From NCBI GenBank assembly GCA_902779355.1, contig CACZBF010000005.1, positions 62,001 through 126,000 on the forward strand: a stretch of DNA of 64,000 nucleotides. The letters run 5' to 3'. Positions 52,664 to 61,347 of the stretch are shown in pieces (the stretch's first letter is position 1; each line of letters opens with the position of its first letter). The DNA is from an uncultured Lachnospiraceae bacterium (GTDB lineage Bacteria; Bacillota; Clostridia; Lachnospirales; Lachnospiraceae). The position numbers were made by a program, and so were the translations under genes. The notes under the pieces were generated by a model, which searched no databases, was not told the origin of the DNA, and saw nothing but the letters and a program-made list of their open reading frames with translations.

Positions 52664-53931
52664 GACTGGTTTGTGCGCCGGAAGGCACAATTATGGATGC
52701 AAGACGTCCGGGGCAAGGCATTGGGGATATTCTGAACGCCGGCTTTGCGGAAACGATCCTGGATGGTCTTCTCTGCTGTAAGGAGCGAGAATTCAAGGGG
52801 ATGGACAAAGTCCGCAAGGATGCTGCAAGAGAAAAACGCCCCTATATTCCGGATGAGCCGGAGCGGATCGGAGAAGCCTTGAAACCGCTGATGGATGCTT
52901 GTCGGGAAAAGGGGCTGGCGATGTCAATTGCCCGCGCGCCCTATCTCCTGCGGGATCGGAAATCGCCGGAATTGACGGAAATTTACAGGAATATCGCAGT
53001 GGAAGCGGTCGGGCTTGCGGTCTCGGCTAGGTGTGAGGCGGTGATCGTCAGGCCGTTGTTTGCCGGTGTCCCTTTCGGAAAAGAATGGGAAATGAACAGG
53101 ACGTTTTATTTGTCGCTTTTGCCGTTACTGCAGGAATCCGGCACAAAGATATTGCTGGAAAACCAATGCAAGAACAGCGAAGGACATCTCATCCGCGGGA
53201 TTTTATCGGATCCGTTGGAAGGCGTGGACTGGATCGACGCGTTGAACCAGGAAGCGGGTGAGGAACGATTCGGCTTTTGCATGGATGCAGGTGTCTATAA
53301 TCTATGCGGACAGGATATGTATGAGGCTGCAACGACGCTCGGGAACCGGGTGAAGGCTGTGATCCTGCGGGACAATAACGGTCATGACGAAGACTCGTTA
53401 TTACCCTTTACTTGTATTAGCGATTATGGTCAGCAGACAGAGTGGTTGGGGTTGATCCGTGGACTACGTGAGATCCAATTTGACGGCTATCTGATCATGG
53501 ATGCGAAGATGACGCTGGATGCGGTCTCGCCGATCCTGCGGCCGACTTATATGAAACTGGTAAAGGAGACGGCAGACTATTTCAAATGGCAGATCGAGCT
53601 GGAGAGCCTGATGAAGAAGTACGAGCATGTCGTATTGTTCGGCGCGGGCAACATGTGTCGAAATTATCTCATCAATTATGGGGACAAATATCCGCCGCTT
53701 TTCACTTGTGATAACAACAAAGACCGTTGGGGAGAGGAGTTCTTCGGGCTGACGATCCATAACCCGGAGGATTTGAAAGATCTCCCGGAAGGAACAGGGA
53801 TCTTTATCTGCAATGTCTATTATCGTGAAATAGAAGCGCAGCTTCGGGGGATGGGGATCACGAACGGGATTGAGTATTTTAATGATGAGTATCTGCCGGC
53901 GCTGAATATGCATCGTTTGAAGGGGCTGTAA
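52660..53931 (+). CDS. TIM-barrel isomerase-like protein with C-terminal Rossmann-like domain
   Basis: 423 residues, overlapping the previous stop by four bases (ATGA). Residues 1-310 resemble sugar phosphate isomerase/epimerase (AP_endonuc_2/xylose isomerase-like) proteins: ILLENQCKNSEGHLIRGILS, RFGFCMDAGVYNLCGQDMYE and VKAVILRDNNGHDEDSLLPF. Residues 325-423 are the Rossmann-like domain (EHVVLFGAGNMCRNYLINYG, FTCDNNKDRWGEE). The next gene encodes a similar barrel without the Rossmann domain; they may work as a pair. Confidence 0.75.
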   Translation: MRLVCAPEGTIMDARRPGQGIGDILNAGFAETILDGLLCCKEREFKGMDKVRKDAAREKRPYIPDEPERIGEALKPLMDACREKGLAMSIARAPYLLRDRKSPELTEIYRNIAVEAVGLAVSARCEAVIVRPLFAGVPFGKEWEMNRTFYLSLLPLLQESGTKILLENQCKNSEGHLIRGILSDPLEGVDWIDALNQEAGEERFGFCMDAGVYNLCGQDMYEAATTLGNRVKAVILRDNNGHDEDSLLPFTCISDYGQQTEWLGLIRGLREIQFDGYLIMDAKMTLDAVSPILRPTYMKLVKETADYFKWQIELESLMKKYEHVVLFGAGNMCRNYLINYGDKYPPLFTCDNNKDRWGEEFFGLTIHNPEDLKDLPEGTGIFICNVYYREIEAQLRGMGITNGIEYFNDEYLPALNMHRLKGL

Positions 53932-53975
53932 GTAAATTAGAAAGCAAGTTGTTTGAAAAGATCGGAGAACAGGAT

Positions 53976-54917
53976 ATGTTAGAGATCGGAGTACAAACGC
54001 ATAACGCGGTGTTTGACGAGAATCCGGAAGCGGGGTTTCGGATGATCAAAGAAGCGGGCTTCACCTGCTGTGATTTTTCGCTGAATATGTACTTAAAAAA
54101 CACGGACCTTTATCTTCACCGGGTGAACGGTTTTTTTGACCCGCCCGTCAGTGAGATGGAAGCGTTTTTTGGCCCACACAAAGAGGCGGCAAAGAAAAAC
54201 GGCATCCGGATCCATCAGATGCATATGCCTTATCCGAATTTCATTCCGGATGCAGCGCAGGAGATCAATGATTATCTGGTGAAGGAGATGGCGCCGAAGA
54301 GTCTGCAGATCTGCGATTTTTTTGATTGCAGATATATCGTGATCCATGGGTTGAAGGTCAAACAGTTCTATGGTTCGGAAGAAGCGGAATGGGCGAAGAC
54401 GGAGGAATTCATAGAGACGATCGCACCGATGGCAAAGGAAATGGGGATTACGATCTGTGCGGAAAATATCTATACGAGTGCGGGGAAGCATATTGTAGAC
54501 GGACCCTGCTGCAACGCGCGAAAGATGGCAGAAAGGATCGATCGCGTCAACGAAAAATATCATGCGGAGGTGCTCGGCTTTTGCTTTGACACAGGACACG
54601 CGAACCTTGTGGGGATTGATTTTGAGAAGTTCCTCGGAATGCTCGGACAGCGCCTGAAAGTGCTTCATATTCACGACAATGATGGGATCGCGGATCTTCA
54701 TCAGATGCCCTTTACTTTTACGAAAACAAGGGAAAATCATCCATCTACAGACTGGAACGGATTCCTTCGAGGTTTAAAGGCAGCAAAGTTTGATGGTGTA
54801 CTAAGTTTTGAAACAGCACCGGTGCTGCAATCGTTTCCGCTGGAGCTCCGTCCGCAGGCACTGCATATGATCGCAGAGATCGGACATTACTTTGCAAAGA
54901 AGCTGGAAGAGGATTGA
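53976..54917 (+). CDS. Sugar phosphate isomerase/epimerase-like TIM-barrel protein
   Basis: 313 residues from the ATG with CGGAG eight bases upstream, not the earlier TTG. EIGVQTHNAVFDENPEAGFR, ITICAENIYTSAGKHIVDGP, VLGFCFDTGHANLVGIDFEK and KVLHIHDNDGIADLHQMPFT contain the E, D/H and H/D metal ligands of the family. Members isomerise or epimerise ketoses and inositol derivatives. Just before LicD copy 2. Confidence 0.85.
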   Translation: MLEIGVQTHNAVFDENPEAGFRMIKEAGFTCCDFSLNMYLKNTDLYLHRVNGFFDPPVSEMEAFFGPHKEAAKKNGIRIHQMHMPYPNFIPDAAQEINDYLVKEMAPKSLQICDFFDCRYIVIHGLKVKQFYGSEEAEWAKTEEFIETIAPMAKEMGITICAENIYTSAGKHIVDGPCCNARKMAERIDRVNEKYHAEVLGFCFDTGHANLVGIDFEKFLGMLGQRLKVLHIHDNDGIADLHQMPFTFTKTRENHPSTDWNGFLRGLKAAKFDGVLSFETAPVLQSFPLELRPQALHMIAEIGHYFAKKLEED

Positions 54918-54920
54918 CCC

Positions 54921-55874
54921 ATGATCACATTTCCGGAAAGTTTTTTTCAAGAAGAAGAACGAGACGGCTTTTTGGTTCCCGCTATGATGAAACATGCATG
55001 GGCGGCAGAATTGAAACTGCTGGATCAACTGCGCATTTTTTTGGAAGCGCATCAACTTACTTATTTTGCAGAGGTCGGGACGTTACTTGGTGCGATCAGG
55101 CACGGCGGGTTTATTCCGTGGGATGATGATCTGGACATCGGTATGCCGAGAGAAGATTATATGAAACTGCAGTCGTTGGCAGGAGAACTCCCGAAACCGC
55201 TGCGCCTCAAAAGCTTTTATGTGCAGGACAATTTTGATCAGTTTCATGCAGTCGTATCCAATGCCAGAGAGACAAAACTGTCCTGGGATGAAAAGCGGAT
55301 GGAGGAGTATTTCGGCTGTCCCTTCATTGTCGGGATTGATATCTTTCCTTTTGATTACATTCCGGCGGATCCCAATATGAGAAAATTGCAGAGACTGCTT
55401 TATAATATGGCGCACGTCATGGCGTTTTCTTATGACGAAGTGTTTTCGGGTCAACCGGATACGGCAAGGATCCAAAAGTACGAGAAGGATCTTCATACTG
55501 TGGAGGAGTATTGCCACATCAAGTTTGATTATGATGAACCGATCAAACCGCAGATCTGGCGGCTGGCGGACAATCTTGCGATGCAGTGTCGGGAGGAAGA
55601 GGCAGCCTATTTTGACTATTATCCGCGGATGGTACTTGTGGAGGATGCGACGCCATATCTGAGGAAGAAGGAGTGGTATCAGAGTTACCGGGAAGCGCCG
55701 TTTGAAACAACGACGATCCGTGTTCCGAAGGACGCCGAGAAGGCTTTGGAGCGATTTTACGGAGATTGGAAAACGCCTGTAAATGCGGTTACGGAACATG
55801 AGTATCCGTTCTATAAAAAACAGATTGAGTACTTTGAACTGGCGGGATATGGGGATAGATTGAAAAACCTTTGA
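54921..55874 (+). CDS. LicD-family phosphotransferase, copy 2
   Basis: 317 residues. GTLLGAIRHGGFIPWDDDLD at about 53-72, GCPFIVGIDIFPFDYIPADP and a C-terminal TTTIRVPKDAEKALERFYGD. N-terminal EEERDGFLVPAMMKHAWAAE matches the other two LicD proteins. Three bases after the TIM-barrel gene and downstream of the cytidylyltransferase fusion that could supply its CDP donor. Divergent from copies 1 and 3 in the acceptor-side half, so different acceptors or groups are likely. Confidence 0.87.
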   Translation: MITFPESFFQEEERDGFLVPAMMKHAWAAELKLLDQLRIFLEAHQLTYFAEVGTLLGAIRHGGFIPWDDDLDIGMPREDYMKLQSLAGELPKPLRLKSFYVQDNFDQFHAVVSNARETKLSWDEKRMEEYFGCPFIVGIDIFPFDYIPADPNMRKLQRLLYNMAHVMAFSYDEVFSGQPDTARIQKYEKDLHTVEEYCHIKFDYDEPIKPQIWRLADNLAMQCREEEAAYFDYYPRMVLVEDATPYLRKKEWYQSYREAPFETTTIRVPKDAEKALERFYGDWKTPVNAVTEHEYPFYKKQIEYFELAGYGDRLKNL

Positions 55875-55898
55875 GACATAGGTAAGTGAGAAAAGGTA

Positions 55899-55927
55899 TT
55901 GCTATCATATGCGATCTGTGTTATACT
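55899..55927 (+). promoter_or_regulatory. Sigma-A promoter before the coiled-coil gene
   Basis: TTGCTA (55899-55904), 17 bp, TATACT (55922-55927). Confidence 0.65.
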
Positions 55928-55954
55928 ATCCCAAAAGTAACAGGGGGTGGATAT

Positions 55955-56296
55955 ATGCTAGATAAAAGAGATTTATCAGCGATCAAAGAGCTGATTGATG
56001 AGAGTTTGGATGCAAAATTGGACGCGAAATTAGCGGCCAACAATGATGAACTAGAAAGAAGATTGGACGCAAAGTGGGATGCGAAGCTGCATGAATCAGA
56101 GAATGCAATTCTTGAGGAGATGGATCGTGTCCGGGTAATACTGGAAGAAAAGATCCAAAAAGTGGACGACAAGGTTGAGAGACTGGACGCTTATGTCAGG
56201 ATTGCGAAGATAGATGGGGAAAATGCAAGACTTGCGATAGAAACCATAAAAGATCATGAAAGACGGATCAGCAAATTGGAGAGTCAAATTGCATAG
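55955..56296 (+). CDS. Short coiled-coil protein, unknown function
   Basis: 113 residues from the ATG after GGGGGTGG. The sequence has short imperfect repeats (LDAKLDAKL, RRLDAKWDAKLHES) and a heptad pattern to the end (ILEEKIQKVDDKVERLDAYV). Such proteins, like the DNA-damage or 'apolipoprotein-like' coiled coils common in Lachnospiraceae, have no known role. It has its own promoter and is unlike the glycan enzymes on both sides. Confidence 0.6.
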   Translation: MLDKRDLSAIKELIDESLDAKLDAKLAANNDELERRLDAKWDAKLHESENAILEEMDRVRVILEEKIQKVDDKVERLDAYVRIAKIDGENARLAIETIKDHERRISKLESQIA

Positions 56297-56348
56297 CTTT
56301 TCGTGATCGAATGAGGGATATTGATTCGGTATTGATTGGAGAAAAGAT

Positions 56349-56606
56349 ATGCCGACAGTTTACAAAAAAGGCTATTCCGATGTAAAAGCAACGGAATACA
56401 TTCATCAGCATTATGACCAGTTCAGCCTTCGTATGCCAAAAGGTGATCGCGAACGCTACAAAGTTCTGGCGGAAGAAAAAGGAAAAAGCCTAAACCAGCT
56501 GATCATTGAGCTGTTGGATCATGAATACCAGATCGAATTGGCAAATAATCCGGCAGAACGGCTGAAAGCATATGCAAAGAGGATACATGAGATAGAGGAT
56601 ACATGA
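56349..56606 (+). CDS. Arc-like ribbon-helix-helix protein
   Basis: 85 residues. FSLRMPKGDRERYKVLAEEK then GKSLNQLIIELLDHEYQ is the Arc/MetJ-type ribbon-helix-helix (strand, helix, helix), so a small DNA-binding repressor or orphan antitoxin. The N-terminal YKKGYSDVKATEYIHQHYDQ is an extension seen in many Clostridial homologues. No toxin gene is adjacent. A weak hairpin (ACAGGCCATGGCA/TTGTCATGGCTTGT, about 56608-56635) follows and may be its terminator. Confidence 0.7.
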   Translation: MPTVYKKGYSDVKATEYIHQHYDQFSLRMPKGDRERYKVLAEEKGKSLNQLIIELLDHEYQIELANNPAERLKAYAKRIHEIEDT

Positions 56607-56745
56607 GATATACAGGCCATGGCAAGTTTTGTCATGGCTTGTATTATGTATAATTTGCACAAGAAATTTCAAGAAAACCCTTGTGTAAATAGAAAAAAAG
56701 ACCGATAATAGTCTATATGAGTGTTTGCCTCAGGAGGATAAGGGT

Positions 56746-57120
56746 ATGTCAGACAACAGACAAGAGCAGATTGAAGCGTTGCAGGCGATGCTGGAGTATA
56801 ATCCAAGACTGCTGAATGCAATGAAATCAGTAACGGCAGAACTGTTAGAAGATCGCCAACCGGATACAGACGAATACCTTTTGGCGGTGATCAAGGGGAT
56901 GAATTGGGAAACCGAGATCCTGAACGGGACAAAGGAAGTCTTGGACGAGCAGGAGATCGCGCTAGACCGGAAGATGATCAATGATGTGTTTCTTGAATTC
57001 AACGATGCATATCAGAAAAAAGATGATATCACAATGGGCATTTTGTACCGGGACAAAATCATACCGTTTTTTGAACTGTATGAACAGGCAGCCAGAAATG
57101 TGGTGGAAAGCAATCAATAA
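56746..57120 (+). CDS. Helical protein of unknown function
   Basis: 124 residues from the ATG after CAGGAGGA. Acidic and helical (QIEALQAMLEYNPRLLNAMK, MNWETEILNGTKEVLDEQEI), no signal or membrane segment, not recognised. A TTGTGT-17-GATAAT pair (56681-56709) may be its promoter. It is followed by a strong terminator, so it is a single-gene unit between glycan genes. Confidence 0.6.
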   Translation: MSDNRQEQIEALQAMLEYNPRLLNAMKSVTAELLEDRQPDTDEYLLAVIKGMNWETEILNGTKEVLDEQEIALDRKMINDVFLEFNDAYQKKDDITMGILYRDKIIPFFELYEQAARNVVESNQ

Positions 57121-57129
57121 AACAAAGAA

Positions 57130-57159
57130 GGCTGGAGATGATGGATCTCCAGCCTTTTT
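57130..57159 (+). terminator. Intrinsic terminator
   Basis: GGCTGGAGAT (57130-57139), loop GATGG, ATCTCCAGCC (57145-57154), T5. It lies 36 bases before the next likely start codon. Confidence 0.9.
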
Positions 57160-57194
57160 CGGTAGATGGTGAAATTTGTGTTACGGAACGGTCA

Positions 57195-58757
57195 ATGAAG
57201 TTGAAAGAAAGTGCAGAAAGCTATATCAGAAAAGCAGCGCAGCTGGAAGAAACCGGAGAGTATGCGGCGGCGCTGGCGATCAGCTCTGAAGGATATAAAG
57301 AATACCCGAATAATTATGAGTTGGCATTTATGATCGCAAATGAGCATTATGCGTGTGGAGAGCGGGAAGCGGCATATTTTTATTATCTTTTGGCAGCGAT
57401 GCTGTGTGAAGAGAATCCGGAGGATCAGAAGATCATTCTGGATGCAGCAGTTTATGCGCATCTTGCCAATCTGGACGGAGCATGCGCGCGAAAAGAACTG
57501 CAGCAGATCATCGAACAAAGACTGGATCTTCGGGAATACCAAAAAACGTTTCAGTTTGTGAATACCCTGACGTTCTCCGATGACCCGTTTCTCTTTCAGG
57601 AAGTGAATGATACCTGGATCCGCCATTATCAGATCATCCTCGAGATTACAGAATGTGAAAAAAAACGTATGTCGGAGGGATTGACAGCGGATCATATGAG
57701 AGATCTTGAGCAGTTTGCAAAGGTATTGATCCTTTGTAAGTTTGCGATACGCCGGATCTGGTTTCGGATCGGAGAAGCAAACCGGATTGTTGGATTGTTG
57801 CGGGAATATGAGCTTTCTCCGGAATATATCGTCATCGTGACCAAGTGTTCCGTGGCGGAACAATATGTTGCCGCTGTATTGAAAAAGATATCGGAACTAT
57901 TTGCAGACGCGGGGGAGTCGACAGCAGCCGATGTGATCTTTCAATATGCAGAGTGGTTTTCGCAAACGCATACGGATAGTAAAGCGCTTTCGGATTCCGG
58001 GAATGAAGTTGAGGCCGGGATGGTGGTTTACGAAATTGACGCTGAAAACCCACCTGTCGCATTGAAGGATGCAGAGGATGGAAGGGAAGAGGTTGCTTTT
58101 ATCCTCTGTGCATCTAAGAGGGAGTATGTGGAAGAACTCTTGTTGTACCTGCAGCACCAGCGGCTTGCGGATGGCATGCGCGGCAGTATTTGCATTGTCT
58201 GGAATTCGAAAAGCATGACGAGTGGGTATAATCTTGCGATGCGCCTATCCAAGGCGAAATACAAAATTTATCTCCATCAGGATACGTTTATTTTTGACAG
58301 AGAGTATGTCCGGAAACTGATAGAGGCCATGGAAGAAGACGATTATGATCTTCTGGGGCTTGCCGGATGCGACAAGACTCCTGCAGACGGGCGATGGGGC
58401 TATTCACCGCAGTTGGAGATCCACATGTGCCTGTATCAGGATATGGTGCTATACATCATGAATTCTGTGACAGAGAGGAAGGAAGTCAGGACCATCGAAA
58501 CGGCAATCGAGGATGGTGTACTTCTCGCAACCAGACGGGATGTGCCATGGAGAGAGGACCTTTTCCAATACTATCATTTCTATGATCTTTCTGAGTGCTT
58601 GGAATATCGAAAGCTTGGATATAAGGTCGGATTCTATAACAATGGGGAGGCGGGAGTCCTTCATGAGGTTTTTATTGCGAAAGGTACAAAGGAAAAGGAG
58701 TATCTGATCCGATATGACGAAGACCGCGAAACTTTTATCAGAGTATATACAAAATGA
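57195..58757 (+). CDS. TPR-like + GT2-type glycosyltransferase
   Basis: 520 residues, a full-length homologue of the enzyme between flagellins 1 and 2. Residues 1-140: TPR-like module (YPNNYELAFMIANEHYACGE, AAYFYYLLAAMLCEENPEDQ). From about 295: EVAFILCASKREYVEELLLY, LAMRLSKAKYKIYLHQDTFI (HQDT for DxD), DVPWREDLFQYYHFYDLSEC. The start is probably the ATG at 57195; the frame back to 57138 would run through the terminator. No strong ribosome binding site. Likely the same kind of glycosylation reaction on flagellin or another surface protein. Confidence 0.75.
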   Translation: MKLKESAESYIRKAAQLEETGEYAAALAISSEGYKEYPNNYELAFMIANEHYACGEREAAYFYYLLAAMLCEENPEDQKIILDAAVYAHLANLDGACARKELQQIIEQRLDLREYQKTFQFVNTLTFSDDPFLFQEVNDTWIRHYQIILEITECEKKRMSEGLTADHMRDLEQFAKVLILCKFAIRRIWFRIGEANRIVGLLREYELSPEYIVIVTKCSVAEQYVAAVLKKISELFADAGESTAADVIFQYAEWFSQTHTDSKALSDSGNEVEAGMVVYEIDAENPPVALKDAEDGREEVAFILCASKREYVEELLLYLQHQRLADGMRGSICIVWNSKSMTSGYNLAMRLSKAKYKIYLHQDTFIFDREYVRKLIEAMEEDDYDLLGLAGCDKTPADGRWGYSPQLEIHMCLYQDMVLYIMNSVTERKEVRTIETAIEDGVLLATRRDVPWREDLFQYYHFYDLSECLEYRKLGYKVGFYNNGEAGVLHEVFIAKGTKEKEYLIRYDEDRETFIRVYTK

Positions 58758-60417
58758 AGAATATGCAAAGGCGCATACCCTCCTTCTTCAGGCAACGGAT
58801 GCGGAAAAGGATGATAGCTTTTATGCGCTTGCTGCAGATTTGATGTTACGCGAAGGGCTTGAGGTCCGTTTCTTTGAGGTATTGAGAGAAGGGCTGCAGA
58901 GAAACTTCCGGAATTATGAACTGTATGTGCTCCTCGGGGAGTATTACCTTTCTGAGGATACAGAGAAGGCGCTGACATGTTTCTCGCAGGCGTTGCTCTA
59001 TTGCGAAGAGGAAGAGGATCGGAATACAATCCTCGGCATGAAACAAGACCTGAAGGAGAGAGCAGGCGTAGAGGAAAGGAAAACAGCGTTCATCATTCCG
59101 CTGATTGATACAGACTCTGCAGTGAAACTATGCGTGGATACCTTGTGCATTTCGATACCGGAGGATTCGCGAGAGATTATTGCAGTTGCGGGTGATGGCA
59201 CATCGGAGGAAGCACTCCGGATCGTAAAGGAGGATGGGGCAGTTACCCTTGTGACGACAGAGGGAAATGATTATGGACATCTTTGCAACGTGGGTGCGTC
59301 AGCAGCTCCTCCGGAGGCGGATCTTTTCTTTGTAGAGCCGGACACGATGCTCCTGCCGAACACATTCTTTTATCTGAGACTAGGAATGGAGGCTGAGACC
59401 GGTGGGATCTCCGGGATGTCCAACATCGCCTATGGGGGGCAGAGGCTGAAAGAAAAAGTGACATCTTATGAAGAGGCGACAAGGATTGGACAAGCGGTGA
59501 ATCTCCCATCCTTGGATGCCGTGGAGGAGCGTTTCTGCCTCTGCGAATTTGCCCTTCTGATCACAAGAGGAGCATGGGAAGAGAGCGGCGGTTTTGATGA
59601 GACCCTCGGATCGGATTGCTACGAAGCCTTTGACCTTGGGCTTCGGTTGTTCAAAAGCGGATATAAATTGCAGGTATGTCACAACAGTTTTTGCGTGAGA
59701 ACCGATACCAAGAGCTTTGAGCGAAGGGATGTAACAAAGTTCCGTGAGAAGTGGGGATTTAACGTTGTTTACTACATGAATGCGAGAGATGACCTTGTGG
59801 ATCGCTTTACGTGCCGGAAGAATGCACAGATTCAAGTGCTCGAGATCGGTTGTGGGATGGGTGTCACGTTGCAGCATATCCTCCATCGTTTTCCGCACGC
59901 ACAGGTGCATGGGATCGAGTTGTGTGAGGAAGTGACGGGATTTGGGAAATTGCAGGAGACGATCCGTCAAGGCAATATCGAAGAGATGGCGCTTGATTAT
60001 GAGGAGGACAGCTTGGACTATATCCTGTTTGGGGATGTGCTGGAGCATCTCAGGGATCCACATGCGGTACTCAAAAAGCTCCGGCCGTTCCTGAAGGAGA
60101 GCGGAGAGATCCTTGCAAGCATCCCGAATCTGATGCATATTTCCGTGCTGTCGGAGCTCATCCGTGGCAATTTTACTTATCAGGATGAAGGACTCCTTGA
60201 TCGCACACATATCCACTTTTTTACCAAAAATGAAATTGAGAGGATGTTTGATTCCTGCGGATTTGAGACGATGGAATATATTTCGATCCGCGTTCCGGAA
60301 AAGACACCGGAAGAGACCGATACCTTACGGAAATTGACGGAGATCAACGGCGCTGCCGATGAGAAAGAATTTCGTGCATTCCAGTATCTCGTCCGTGCGA
60401 AAAAGAAAGGATGCTGA
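58714..60417 (+). CDS. TPR-like + GT2 + methyltransferase fusion
   Basis: 567 residues overlapping the previous gene by 44 bases. Residues 1-115: the TPR-like module again (NYELYVLLGEYYLSEDTEKA, LLYCEEEEDRNTIL). Residues 125-365: GT-A type glycosyltransferase (TAFIIPLIDTDSAVKLCVDT, LFFVEPDTMLLPNTFFYLRL, GGFDETLGSDCYEAFDLGLR). Residues 370-560: SAM-dependent methyltransferase (VLEIGCGMGVTLQHILHRFP motif I, LDYILFGDVLEHLRDPHAVL). One chain could add a sugar and methylate it. Confidence 0.82.
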   Translation: MTKTAKLLSEYIQNEEYAKAHTLLLQATDAEKDDSFYALAADLMLREGLEVRFFEVLREGLQRNFRNYELYVLLGEYYLSEDTEKALTCFSQALLYCEEEEDRNTILGMKQDLKERAGVEERKTAFIIPLIDTDSAVKLCVDTLCISIPEDSREIIAVAGDGTSEEALRIVKEDGAVTLVTTEGNDYGHLCNVGASAAPPEADLFFVEPDTMLLPNTFFYLRLGMEAETGGISGMSNIAYGGQRLKEKVTSYEEATRIGQAVNLPSLDAVEERFCLCEFALLITRGAWEESGGFDETLGSDCYEAFDLGLRLFKSGYKLQVCHNSFCVRTDTKSFERRDVTKFREKWGFNVVYYMNARDDLVDRFTCRKNAQIQVLEIGCGMGVTLQHILHRFPHAQVHGIELCEEVTGFGKLQETIRQGNIEEMALDYEEDSLDYILFGDVLEHLRDPHAVLKKLRPFLKESGEILASIPNLMHISVLSELIRGNFTYQDEGLLDRTHIHFFTKNEIERMFDSCGFETMEYISIRVPEKTPEETDTLRKLTEINGAADEKEFRAFQYLVRAKKKGC

Positions 60418-60420
60418 TCT

Positions 60421-61347
60421 ATGATAAGGATCGACGAGTTTTTTTTGCAGGAAGAGGAACGGGAAGGGTTTTTGGTCGAGGCGATGATGAAACGTGCCTG
60501 GGCGACAGAACTTCTGGTACTTTCCGAGATTGACCGGATCTGTGAAAAGTACGGCATCTCTTATCAAGCGAATTACGGAACGTTGCTCGGTGCTGTGCGG
60601 CATCGGGGATTTGTGCCGTGGGATGATGATATCGATCTTTCCATGAAACGGGAAGACTTTATGAAATTTGTCAATCTTGCACCGCATGAGCTTCCGGAAC
60701 CTATGAGGCTGCAAAGCATTGAGACAAAAAAGGATCACTTCGGAGCGGTGGCGGCGGTTGTGAACCGCACCACGGCAGATGTAGGGATCGACAAGGACGC
60801 GGAATATACAAAGCAGTTTTATGACTGCCCGTATGTAGTCGGCGTGGATATTTACCCGTTGGATCATATCCCACGTGATCCGGATGAAGCCGGATTACAG
60901 AGAGTGCTCTATGAATCTGTCTATGATGCGGCATATCGCTTTGATGAATTACAGGAAACAGGTGCGCTCCCAGCAATTCTGAAAGAGTTGGAACGACTGA
61001 CCGGAGAGTCTCTGCCGGAAGACGAGCATCTGCGCCATCGCCTCTGGGTGCTTTCGGAGCGGATCGCTATGCTTTACTCCGAAGAGGAAAGCGATCATCT
61101 GATTTGGATGCCGGATTGGATCTTTCAGTATGAAATCGATGTTCGTCGTCCGAAGACATGGTATGAAAAGACAGAAAGAGTTCCTTTTGAAATGACAACC
61201 ATCCCAATCCCATGCGGATATCATGAGATTTTGACGTTGATTTACGGAGATTATATGATGCCGGTTCAGGGAGGCGGAGCGCACGACTATCCGTTTTATG
61301 CAAAACAGGAGGAGGCGCGGCAGGAATTTTTTAGGAGGAGAGGATGA
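60421..61347 (+). CDS. LicD-family phosphotransferase, copy 3
   Basis: 308 residues. YGTLLGAVRHRGFVPWDDDI then DLSMKREDF at about 55-80, DCPYVVGVDIYPLDHIPRDP, and C-terminal TTIPIPCGYHEILTLIYGDY. N-terminal EEEREGFLVEAMMKRAWATE as in the other copies. Three bases after the GT/methyltransferase gene and overlapping the next gene (ATGA), which encodes the matching nucleotidyltransferase and kinase. This is the copy most like a true phosphocholine system by context. Confidence 0.88.
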   Translation: MIRIDEFFLQEEEREGFLVEAMMKRAWATELLVLSEIDRICEKYGISYQANYGTLLGAVRHRGFVPWDDDIDLSMKREDFMKFVNLAPHELPEPMRLQSIETKKDHFGAVAAVVNRTTADVGIDKDAEYTKQFYDCPYVVGVDIYPLDHIPRDPDEAGLQRVLYESVYDAAYRFDELQETGALPAILKELERLTGESLPEDEHLRHRLWVLSERIAMLYSEEESDHLIWMPDWIFQYEIDVRRPKTWYEKTERVPFEMTTIPIPCGYHEILTLIYGDYMMPVQGGGAHDYPFYAKQEEARQEFFRRRG

